Shown here: positions 1-5,029 of the stretch, in pieces
Layout: the number at the start of each line of letters is the position of its first letter
How positions within the stretch are numbered: the first letter of the stretch is position 1
Assembly (NCBI GenBank): GCA_013698165.1
Contig: JACCVN010000559.1
Coordinates: forward strand, 1-5,143
Direction of reading: 5' to 3'
Origin: Parachlamydiaceae bacterium
GTDB taxonomy: Bacteria; Chlamydiota; Chlamydiia; Chlamydiales; Parachlamydiaceae
DNA length: 5,143 nucleotides
Program-made: the position numbers and the translations under genes
The notes under the pieces: model-generated
What the model saw: only the letters and a program-made list of their open reading frames with translations
What the model was told of the DNA's origin: nothing
The model's database searches: none

Positions 1-70
1 CCTGAAAGGGGTGCGGGAGGGCTGTCGGATTTTTTGCTAGTGACACGTTATTCCCCACACCCCTTTCTGG
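1..70. repeat. Inverted repeat with about 44-nt spacer at left edge
   Basis: Bases 1-13 and 58-70 are reverse complements at 12 of 13 positions; the core GAAAGGGGTG (4-13) pairs perfectly with CACCCCTTTC (58-67). A small nested hairpin, CCCC-TTTCT-GGGG (60-72), competes for the right arm. A further ACACCCC (57-63) is complementary to GGGGTGT (145-151), so several alternative folds exist. The left arm reaches the window edge, so the element may extend further. No reading frame explains this. It could be a dispersed intergenic repeat, a small non-autonomous element, or the end of a structured transcript from outside the window. Confidence 0.6.
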
Positions 71-78
71 GGCGTAAT

Positions 79-92
79 CCTTTTATTAAAGG
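79..92. repeat. Short AT-loop hairpin
   Basis: CCTTT (79-83) and AAAGG (88-92) are perfect inverted arms around a 4-nt TATT loop. It abuts the GC-rich REP-like hairpin directly on its right and is probably part of the same composite palindromic block. It is too short to assign a role on its own. Confidence 0.4.
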
Positions 93-131
93 ACCCAGGG
101 CCGCGCTTCGCTTGCCCTGGGCTACAGGTCC
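91..131 (-). repeat. REP-like palindromic element
   Basis: Perfect 8-bp arms CCCAGGGC (94-101) and GCCCTGGG (114-121) enclose a 12-nt loop that holds a smaller inverted pair, GCG (103-105) and CGC (109-111). On the minus strand the hairpin is immediately preceded by GTAG (125-122). A tetranucleotide GTAG or GGAG at the foot of the hairpin is the hallmark of REP sequences processed by REP-associated tyrosine transposases. GGACC (91-95) and GGTCC (127-131) form an outer inverted pair that partly overlaps the inner arm. From memory, palindromes with this CCCAGGGC/GCCCTGGG core recur in intergenic DNA of Chlamydiae and Planctomycetes. No transposase gene lies in this window, so the family assignment is inference from structure. 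Confidence 0.6.
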
Positions 132-133
132 AT

Positions 134-149
134 ACCCTCATCCGGGGGT
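134..149. repeat. GC-rich hairpin beside the REP-like element
   Basis: ACCCTC (134-139) pairs with GGGGGT (144-149) through five Watson-Crick pairs and one T-G wobble, with a 4-nt ATCC loop. It closes the right side of the palindromic block that begins at the window edge. There is no T-run after it on either strand that would make it an obvious terminator. Confidence 0.4.
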
Positions 150-395
150 GTTATTTAAGGGCATAATCTTCTAAAGAAAGCAGAGTTAAAAGACTTAGAT
201 GTATGTGAAAATTCAACGCAGAAATAGTCGAAAATACTACCTTGACAGTGTACTAGCTACGAGTATGCAAAAAAAGCCTTCATCACCCTGACAAGGGCTC
301 AACTCTTTTAAATCATGTTTAGGTTTTGAAAAATTTCAGTAATGATAAGGCGTTAGCTAATGTCATTCATCCTTACGTTGATTCACCGGTCAGCC
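150..395. other. Non-coding region downstream of lptB
   Basis: This 246-base stretch lies beyond the lptB stop codon. I find no supported protein gene or tRNA in it. It contains the probable operon terminator (269-299) and minor palindromes such as TTAGCTAA (353-360) and ACCGGT (385-390). A plus-strand TTGACA (242-247) is followed 16 nt later by TATGCA, which is too poor a -10 to call a promoter. Base composition is more AT-rich than in the palindromic block at 1-150. Confidence 0.5.
269..299 (-). terminator. Probable rho-independent terminator of the operon
   Basis: Read on the minus strand, AGCCCTT (299-293) pairs with AAGGCT (280-275) as a six-base-pair stem with one bulged C and a 12-nt loop. 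It is followed without a gap by seven T residues (275-269). It lies about 97 nt beyond the lptB stop, in the right orientation and place to end the folK-kdsA-lpt transcript. A smaller alternative stem, CCCT-TGTC-AGGG, lies inside it. The bulge and long loop make it moderate in strength. On the plus strand the T-run is not adjacent, so bidirectional use is unlikely. Confidence 0.6.
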
Positions 396-1127
396 TTATA
401 GCTTAAAATCGTTTCCGAAGTAAGTGTGTTGGGCAAATTCGTTATTGACAAGTTCTGAAGAAGTTCCGGAAAGCACCGCTTTGCCATCGCAGATCAGATA
501 GCTGCGGTCTACGATGGTAAAAATTTCCCGTGCATTGTGGTCTGTGATGAGAATGCTGATATCTTTATTAGCTAGATGAGTAATCAACTGTTTAAGCTCC
601 TGGACTGATATAGGGTCGATATTTGCAAAAGGTTCATCTAAAAGAAGCAAAGTGGGATTGGTGACCAATGCCCTGGTAATTTCCAAACGACGTCTTTCTC
701 CCCCTGAGAGCGTGCCGGCGATTTTCTTTGCTAAGGGTGTCAAGTGCAGTTCATTGAGGAGTTCTTCAAGCTTAGCCTTTCGTTCAGGTTTTGAAAGTTT
801 TAGATTTTCCAGAATACACATGATGTTTTGTTCCACTGATAATGACCTGAATACCGACGGTTCCTGTGCTAGATAACCCATGCCCATCTTTGCTCGTTCG
901 TGGATAGGGCTATAAGTGATGTTTACGTCATTAAAATGCACACTGCCGGCGTCAGGGCGGATCAGGCCGATGGTCATATAAAAAGCGGTAGTTTTGCCTG
1001 CCCCGTTAGGCCCTAAGAGTCCTACAACTTCACCTTGTCCAATTTGAAAGGATAGTCCATTGACAACATTACGACCGCTATAAGCCTTTTTAAGCTCCTG
1101 GACATTTAAACAAATTTTCCCTTTCAT
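396..1127 (-). CDS. lptB: LPS export ABC transporter ATP-binding protein LptB
   Basis: LptB is the cytoplasmic ATPase that powers extraction of LPS from the inner membrane through the LptFG channel into the LptC-LptA bridge. All ABC ATPase motifs are visible: Walker A GPNGAGKTT (39-47), Q-loop glutamine Q88, signature LSGGERRR (140-147), Walker B LLLLDEP with catalytic E165 (160-166), and H-loop H197 in TDHN. The stretch around GYLAQEPSVFRSLSVEQNI (84-102) is the LptB-specific form of the Q-loop region, which separates it from other ABC ATPases. At 243 residues it matches E. coli LptB (about 241), so it is complete. The ATG at 1127 has an AAGGTG ribosome site 4 nt upstream and follows lptA by 11 nt. 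The LptF and LptG permease genes are not in this window. Last gene of the operon. Confidence 0.96.
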   Translation of the reverse strand: MKGKICLNVQELKKAYSGRNVVNGLSFQIGQGEVVGLLGPNGAGKTTAFYMTIGLIRPDAGSVHFNDVNITYSPIHERAKMGMGYLAQEPSVFRSLSVEQNIMCILENLKLSKPERKAKLEELLNELHLTPLAKKIAGTLSGGERRRLEITRALVTNPTLLLLDEPFANIDPISVQELKQLITHLANKDISILITDHNAREIFTIVDRSYLICDGKAVLSGTSSELVNNEFAQHTYFGNDFKL

Positions 1128-1131
1128 TTTT

Positions 1132-1137
1132 CACCTT
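1132..1137 (-). promoter_or_regulatory. lptB ribosome binding site
   Basis: AAGGTG on the minus strand lies 4 nt before the lptB ATG at 1127-1125 and just after the lptA stop codon (1141-1139). It supports this ATG over the downstream alternatives in lptB. Confidence 0.65.
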
Positions 1138-1138
1138 T

Positions 1139-2716
1139 TTAATATCGATGGGGGAGAGTCTCAAAACGCGCTTTTAGCTGCTGGACCTCATTTTCCATAA
1201 AGCTGAAGCGCACATCACCGATGCCTTGAATTGATTCCTTATTATTACCTCCATCTCTTTTAAGCTTTAAGGCAGGAGCACTTATTTGGAGGTTATTTGT
1301 TTTATCGTAAAAGAGAACGCGCTTTTTCTTTGATGCAGTGAAAAGAGCTTCTTTGCTTTCGAATTCATATTTTACCCTGTCAGCTAAAGCGTAATGAATT
1401 AAAGATGCGTCTTGATTTGCCGGGGTGCCTTTACGATCAAGAAGATAGACATTTCCTTCTGCAATAAGCCTTGAGGGCGAAATTTTGCCTTCGATATTTT
1501 GATAATAGAGAGTCAGCTTGTCGGCATGCATCTCTCCTAAACTGTCGCGGAAGACAACTTGTTTTCCCAGCGCCGTTATTCCTTGTTCATTTGTGGGGCT
1601 GTCAAAAGTGGTAATCATCTTGTCGTGGTCCACAAAAAATCTCCCAAAGCAATAAAGGAAGTGAAAGTGACCTTCCTGCTTTTCCGGACTCGACAAAGTT
1701 GTATGCCCATTACTTTCGATAGAACGAAGTTGTCTTTTGCCATTAATATTTTGATAATGGATTTCGAGCTCACAATCGGTTGTGAGTGTTCCCTTGTTTT
1801 GAATGTCTACGCTGACATTTTTGCTAAGGAGCAATATGCCGCCTGATGGCTGAAATTGAGGATTTGCTTTGTCACTTTTCTGCTTCTCCATTTCTGTCTT
1901 GGGGCGATACAAGCTACCATTAAGCTTCCAAAGTAAGTTATCGGCAGAGAATTCGAGAGATGACTCGACTGTATTCTGTTGGAATTGCACTTTCCCTTGC
2001 GGCATTAAAAAATTGATCTCGTTTTTGGCCGTATCGATATGTAGCTTGAAACTTTGGATTAGATCCCCTTTCGCACTTTTTACATGGCAATAGGATTCAG
2101 GTTGGTCCATAGAAAGAATGATTGTGCCGGGAATAGCTTTGAGGGTCGCTGCACCTTCCGAAGATAAATCAGGATTATCGGTTCTACTGTAAATACCTTT
2201 GTCAGCAGTAACGTTAAGGTCTTTATACTCTATGTTCACGTCTTTGAGGGCTATAATCTCTTTAAGAGTGCTTGAACCCTTTTCGGTATTCTCTTGCCGG
2301 GCAATTTGAGCTTGCATGGAGCGGCTTTTGAGCATTAAAATAGGCCCGGACTTCTCTTTGGCAACCTCGTAGAATGTTACAAAAGCTGACGGGTCGGCTC
2401 CCGAGAAGTTTCCTTGCATTGTTTTGTAATTTATCAGCGCCTCGTCACAAGTTAACTGAGAACCTTCTTTAGAAGTGATAATCACGTTTTTATTGATCTT
2501 TAGCATGCCAATAGAGAGTTTTTTTTCATCCGGATTTGCAAATAATACAGCCTCATCAGCGGTCATCTTTCCAAGTTCGTGAACAAGGGAGATACTGCCG
2601 TTTAAAGTGATTTTTTTTCCGTCAAACTCGCACTTTTGCGATTCTATTTCCATTTGCCCTTCTTGCGCGCAAAGGTTACCGACCGCAAGGCACAGGAGAG
2701 ACAATAGTTTCATCAT
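1139..2716 (-). CDS. lptA: LptA/OstA-like periplasmic LPS-transport protein, long multi-repeat form
   Basis: A secreted OstA/LptA-type protein, expected to form the periplasmic beta-taco bridge that carries LPS from LptC to the outer membrane. Residues 1-17 look like a signal peptide with a hydrophobic core (LLSLLCLAVG) and likely cleavage after A17; there is no lipobox. The mature part is predicted beta-rich. A motif of the type (L/M/V)TADxAxxxY recurs at 51-59, 88-97, 169-176, 256-263, 311-321, 396-405 and, degenerately, 478-487. Residues 319-341 and 403-425 align without gaps (YQNINGK versus YQNIEGK). At 525 residues it is nearly three times E. coli LptA (185), so it may span more of the periplasm per copy, or be an LptA with added OstA-like domains. 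The start overlaps the lptC stop within ATGATG; the first ATG is 6 nt from AGGGAG. The family call rests on repeats, signal peptide and position between lptC and lptB; an LptD-type N-terminal domain without the barrel is the alternative. Confidence 0.75.
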   Translation of the reverse strand: MMKLLSLLCLAVGNLCAQEGQMEIESQKCEFDGKKITLNGSISLVHELGKMTADEAVLFANPDEKKLSIGMLKINKNVIITSKEGSQLTCDEALINYKTMQGNFSGADPSAFVTFYEVAKEKSGPILMLKSRSMQAQIARQENTEKGSSTLKEIIALKDVNIEYKDLNVTADKGIYSRTDNPDLSSEGAATLKAIPGTIILSMDQPESYCHVKSAKGDLIQSFKLHIDTAKNEINFLMPQGKVQFQQNTVESSLEFSADNLLWKLNGSLYRPKTEMEKQKSDKANPQFQPSGGILLLSKNVSVDIQNKGTLTTDCELEIHYQNINGKRQLRSIESNGHTTLSSPEKQEGHFHFLYCFGRFFVDHDKMITTFDSPTNEQGITALGKQVVFRDSLGEMHADKLTLYYQNIEGKISPSRLIAEGNVYLLDRKGTPANQDASLIHYALADRVKYEFESKEALFTASKKKRVLFYDKTNNLQISAPALKLKRDGGNNKESIQGIGDVRFSFMENEVQQLKARFETLPHRY

Positions 2717-3468
2717 TGTTTTCTCCCTGAGGTGCTAATTTGAGCCTTAAAGCCCAAAGCTTTAAAATTTGGCTTCCCTTTAGTTAATGAGATTTCTAAT
2801 GCATCGGCAGTCCCCTTCAAGGCCATAGAAGGTACTAAAGCAGCGGAAGGAATTTCATGTCCCGAGGCAACGTAATGCATCATCTGAACATCCTTGCCCG
2901 CAAATTGACCAGTTTGGTAGTGGAAGGAGGCTTCTTTGGCATTTAAACGACGAATATACTGCATAGGCTCTGCACCTAAAGTCTCATTAGGGGTTAAAAG
3001 TATTGGCCTTTCCGGTTTGGACTTTTTTAAAATTAACTGTCCATCAGCGAGCTTTACCGCTTCTCTTCCATCCTTTAGTATATAAAAAAGTTCATCCTGC
3101 ATCTGGCATTCGACATCTCTCATCATTTCAATTAATGCGCTCCCCTCGGCCCCTTGATGCATCATAAGAGTGGCATTATCACTCTTCAATTGTACGTGCA
3201 AACGATCTGGCCCTTGTGAATAAAAGTAATCCTTTTGAATGCCCCTGCGATTCTGTGCCACAGAATAAGGCGTAAGGGTACTGCTTCCTAAGATGCTGGG
3301 ATTTGCCTGTGACATCAATTGCATGTATTCAGCCCGATCCTCAGGAGTCTCATGGACCATTACCTTAAACATTATTCCGCTGAACATTCCTAAAAGGAGC
3401 AGGCTTACCCATAGGGAACTACTATTGTGTAATACAAAATGGGATTGCTTTCCTGCATTATTTTTCAT
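2713..3468 (-). CDS. lptC: LptC-like inner-membrane anchored LPS export protein
   Basis: Probable counterpart of LptC, the bitopic inner-membrane protein that receives LPS from the LptB2FG complex and hands it to LptA. The N-terminus is short and polar, followed by one strong transmembrane segment at about 19-38 (LWVSLLLLGMFSGIMFKVMV) and a periplasmic domain of about 210 residues with alternating beta-like character, for example 87-104 and 219-246. No cysteine forms a lipobox. It is longer than E. coli LptC (191 residues), and sequence similarity by eye is weak, so the call leans on topology and on its position between kdsA and lptA-lptB. It resembles in placement the Chlamydia gene between kdsA and lptB (CT654, from memory). 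Its ATG lies inside the last 11 nt of kdsA with only a weak GAAGTG ribosome site, suggesting translational coupling. Its TGA overlaps the lptA start. Confidence 0.68.
   Translation of the reverse strand: MKNNAGKQSHFVLHNSSSLWVSLLLLGMFSGIMFKVMVHETPEDRAEYMQLMSQANPSILGSSTLTPYSVAQNRRGIQKDYFYSQGPDRLHVQLKSDNATLMMHQGAEGSALIEMMRDVECQMQDELFYILKDGREAVKLADGQLILKKSKPERPILLTPNETLGAEPMQYIRRLNAKEASFHYQTGQFAGKDVQMMHYVASGHEIPSAALVPSMALKGTADALEISLTKGKPNFKALGFKAQISTSGRKQ
2723..2728 (-). promoter_or_regulatory. lptA ribosome binding site inside lptC
   Basis: AGGGAG on the minus strand lies within the final codons of lptC, 6 nt before the first ATG (2716-2714) and 9 nt before the second, adjacent ATG (2713-2711). 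Both starts are possible and differ by one methionine. The overlap with the lptC stop implies coupled translation. Confidence 0.65.
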
Positions 3469-4279
3469 TTGTCACTTCATAAAGACGCTTAAGCTTGGTC
3501 AAAAGTTGTGGAAGATCGCTAAAGGGCATGACAAGGTCCTTGTCACTCTTAGCATTTGACGGATCAGGGTGTGATTCCATAAACAGGCAATCGGCGCCTG
3601 CGGCAATTGCCGCTTTGGCTAATGTTGGGACAAATTCGCGTTGTCCGCCGGAGCTGACTCCATTGGCACCTGGCAGCTGCACAGAGTGGGTAGCATCGAA
3701 GCATACCGGAACACCAGATTTTTGCATGATGGGGATAGCGCGCATATCGCTAACAAGGTTGTTATAGCCAAAGGTGGCTCCGCGATCGATTAAAATGACA
3801 TTAGGGTTGCCGGATTCTTTCACTTTGATCACAGCGTTGTGCATATCCCATGGGGCCATAAACTGCCCTTTTTTTACGCTGACGACAGCTTTTGTGGATG
3901 CAGCTGCGATAAGCAGGTCTGTCTGCCTGCATAAGAAGGCGGGGATCTGTATAATATCGCAAACTTCTCCGGCAGAAATTGCATCTTCAGGGGAATGGAC
4001 ATCAGTGACGATGGGCAAGCCGAGCTCTTCCTTGATCTTTTGAAGGATGCGAAGACCTTCATCAAGGCCGGGGCCTCGAAAGGTATGCAGACTTGATCTG
4101 TTAGCTTTGTCATAACTGCACTTAAAGATCAGGCGGATGCCGACCTTTGCAAAAATCTTTTGAAGCTCTTCAGCGGCTTTCATAGCATGCATTTCATCTT
4201 CGATGATACATGGACCGGACATAATGACTAAAGGATGGCCTTCACCAATAAAAAAGTCGTGTAGAGGGACTTGGCGCAT
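3458..4279 (-). CDS. kdsA: 3-deoxy-D-manno-octulosonate 8-phosphate synthase, metal-dependent type
   Basis: Cytoplasmic enzyme that condenses phosphoenolpyruvate with D-arabinose 5-phosphate to give Kdo-8-phosphate, the precursor of the Kdo in LPS. The whole TIM-barrel sequence is present: SGPC (21-24), KANRSS (58-63), FRGPG (67-71), TDVHSPEDA (92-100), QIPAFLCRQTDLL (111-123), FDATHSVQLPG (194-204) and the MESHPDP loop (234-240). Residue C24 replaces the asparagine of E. coli-type enzymes. C24, H198, E235 and D246 fall at a constant offset of 13 from the metal ligands C11, H185, E222 and D233 recalled for the Aquifex enzyme. This marks the metal-dependent class. At 273 residues it is the normal family length. 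The ATG is 5 nt from a perfect AAGGAG, which overlaps the folK stop. Its own stop overlaps the lptC start by 11 nt. Confidence 0.97.
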   Translation of the reverse strand: MRQVPLHDFFIGEGHPLVIMSGPCIIEDEMHAMKAAEELQKIFAKVGIRLIFKCSYDKANRSSLHTFRGPGLDEGLRILQKIKEELGLPIVTDVHSPEDAISAGEVCDIIQIPAFLCRQTDLLIAAASTKAVVSVKKGQFMAPWDMHNAVIKVKESGNPNVILIDRGATFGYNNLVSDMRAIPIMQKSGVPVCFDATHSVQLPGANGVSSGGQREFVPTLAKAAIAAGADCLFMESHPDPSNAKSDKDLVMPFSDLPQLLTKLKRLYEVTNEK

Positions 4280-4284
4280 AGTGA

Positions 4285-4290
4285 CTCCTT
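4285..4290 (-). promoter_or_regulatory. kdsA ribosome binding site
   Basis: A perfect AAGGAG on the minus strand lies 5 nt before the kdsA ATG and overlaps the folK TAA by two bases. It is the strongest ribosome site in the operon and fixes the kdsA start. Confidence 0.8.
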
Positions 4291-4816
4291 AATTTAGCAC
4301 GCGAAGGGTTTCGTTATGCGAATTTGTAAATGTTTGCATATATTCGATAAGATTGATGGTCTGAAAGGTTTCGGGAAAAGTTCCATGAGGAACAGTAATT
4401 TTATCGGTAAGGTCCATCAATGGGGTCAATACGAATAAGCGATTTTTCCATTCAGGATGAGGAATTTTTAAGTCAGGGGCATCGCAAGTCTCATGGCCAA
4501 AAAATAGGATATCGAGATCTATTGGCCGCGGGGCATCTTTAATATTAGGCGTTTTTCCAAACTTAATTTCAACCGATTGTAAAAAATTAAAGAGGGTGCG
4601 TAAATCCATTGTTGTTTCGACGAGGCATACAGCATTGACAAAATCGGGTTGTGGAATTGAACTGACAGGAGATGTGATATAAAAACGCGATAGCGAAAGC
4701 TCTAAAATTTTGGGATGATTGGCAACTTCATTCACCGCCGCTTCAAGAGTGGCGTGAGCATCTCCGATATTCCCGCCAAGAGCGATATAGGCTTCTCTGA
4801 TAGTGTTGGAATCCAT
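4289..4816 (-). CDS. folK: 2-amino-4-hydroxy-6-hydroxymethyldihydropteridine pyrophosphokinase (HPPK)
   Basis: HPPK transfers pyrophosphate from ATP to 6-hydroxymethyl-7,8-dihydropterin, giving the substrate of dihydropteroate synthase (FolP) in folate synthesis. The N-terminal ALGGNIGDA (12-20) is the usual LGxNxGD start of the family. YITSPVSS (46-53) and PDFVNAV (57-63) follow. The signature PRPIDLDIL (96-104) supplies the magnesium-binding aspartates D100 and D102. IPHPEWKNRLFVLTPLMDL (118-136) is the conserved C-terminal block. At 175 residues it is a complete single-domain enzyme, whereas in Chlamydiaceae, as I recall, folK is fused to folP. The ATG at 4816 has only a weak purine-rich GAAAGTG upstream. 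A second ATG at 4820-4818 is out of frame. It is the first gene of the operon and the only one unrelated to LPS. No other folate gene is in the window. Confidence 0.93.
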   Translation of the reverse strand: MDSNTIREAYIALGGNIGDAHATLEAAVNEVANHPKILELSLSRFYITSPVSSIPQPDFVNAVCLVETTMDLRTLFNFLQSVEIKFGKTPNIKDAPRPIDLDILFFGHETCDAPDLKIPHPEWKNRLFVLTPLMDLTDKITVPHGTFPETFQTINLIEYMQTFTNSHNETLRVLN

Positions 4817-4845
4817 GCATTAACACTTTCAAAATTTGGTTATTG

Positions 4846-4869
4846 AAAAAAGGGCTTAAACTCAAAGCC
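4846..4869 (-). terminator. Terminator-like hairpin in the folK leader
   Basis: On the minus strand GGCTT (4869-4865) pairs with AAGCC (4857-4853) around a 7-nt loop; one C then leads into six T residues (4851-4846). It has the layout of a small intrinsic terminator, but the stem is only 5 bp, so it should be leaky. It lies downstream of the predicted promoter and about 30 nt before the folK ATG. It can therefore act either as the terminator of the membrane-protein gene upstream or as an attenuator within the folK leader. Confidence 0.45.
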
Positions 4870-4890
4870 GTTTATGGATTAAAGACTTAC

Positions 4891-4919
4891 AGCGTAGCAT
4901 AAATGTGAAGCTGTGTCAA
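4891..4919 (-). promoter_or_regulatory. Predicted sigma70-type promoter of the folK-lptB operon
   Basis: On the minus strand a perfect -35 TTGACA (4919-4914) is followed by exactly 17 nt and a -10 TACGCT (4896-4891). The -10 matches consensus at only three of six positions but is preceded by TG at the extended -10 position (TGC-TACGCT). Transcription would start near 4884 and give a leader of about 68 nt before folK. The -35 box overlaps the TGA (4918-4916) that ends the open frame upstream. No better promoter lies between here and folK. Confidence 0.6.
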
Positions 4920-5029
4920 TTGATTGGATACGTGTTGTCTGAGAAGTGAGAGTCAATTCCTAAGGGAATTATTCTTAAAAGTGCAGTCGCAAAAAGACCA
5001 AATCCTACTCCCGTTAAAAACGCTTTTCG
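4916..5029 (-). pseudogene. In-frame continuation of the membrane protein past its stop codon
   Basis: Directly after the TAA at 5030-5032 the same minus-strand frame stays open for 37 codons to TGA at 4918-4916. It reads RKAFLTGVGFGLFATALL and on to SDNTYPIN. The first 25 residues form a second hydrophobic segment with the composition of a membrane helix, followed by a polar tail. A 14-base stretch here (4998-5011) matches 5091-5104 in the upstream lobe at 12 of 14 bases, 31 codons apart and in frame, both encoding a VGFG motif. The simplest reading is the real C-terminus of the same protein cut off by a nonsense mutation, but a chance open frame is possible: 37 codons alone is weak evidence. 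Confidence 0.35.

Larger units (their letters stand above)
396..4816 (-). other. Five-gene operon folK-kdsA-lptC-lptA-lptB
   Basis: All five genes lie on the minus strand with joints of +9, -11, -4 and +11 nt. None of these gaps has room for a separate promoter. A promoter-like site lies upstream at 4891-4919 and a terminator-like hairpin downstream at 269-299. The overlaps at the kdsA/lptC and lptC/lptA joints suggest translational coupling. Four of the five products act in Kdo and LPS synthesis or export, so shared expression makes sense. Folate enzyme FolK is the exception. Internal promoters inside coding regions were not excluded. Confidence 0.75.

Noticed and set aside
1..150. CRISPR array or tRNA in the palindromic region
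   Set aside because: There are no regularly spaced identical direct repeats, and no cloverleaf with T-loop consensus or acceptor stem can be drawn.
242..269. Plus-strand promoter TTGACA with TATGCA 16 nt downstream, possibly for a small antisense RNA
   Set aside because: The -35 is perfect but the -10 matches weakly, and no gene or clear plus-strand terminator follows before lptB. Single hexamer matches are expected by chance.
199..291. Plus-strand 30-codon frame starting MYVKIQRRNSRKYY
   Set aside because: A TAG stop sits directly before the ATG, there is no ribosome site upstream, it runs through the operon terminator stem, and no family is recognisable. It is most likely chance.
652..876. 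Plus-strand open frame of 74 codons opposite lptB
   Set aside because: It lies wholly antisense to the conserved ABC ATPase gene and has no family features; it is a shadow of lptB codon use.
1559..2093. Plus-strand open frames opposite lptA
   Set aside because: They are antisense to a long secreted-protein gene with a good ribosome site and operon context, and show no domain features.
3874..4113. Minus-strand frame of 79 codons overlapping kdsA in another frame
   Set aside because: kdsA is conserved and complete over this stretch; the alternative frame has no motifs or ribosome site.
4820..4848. A second promoter between the leader hairpin and folK (GTTAAT as -10)
   Set aside because: The matching -35 is poor (TTCAAT) and the start site would fall inside the folK coding region.
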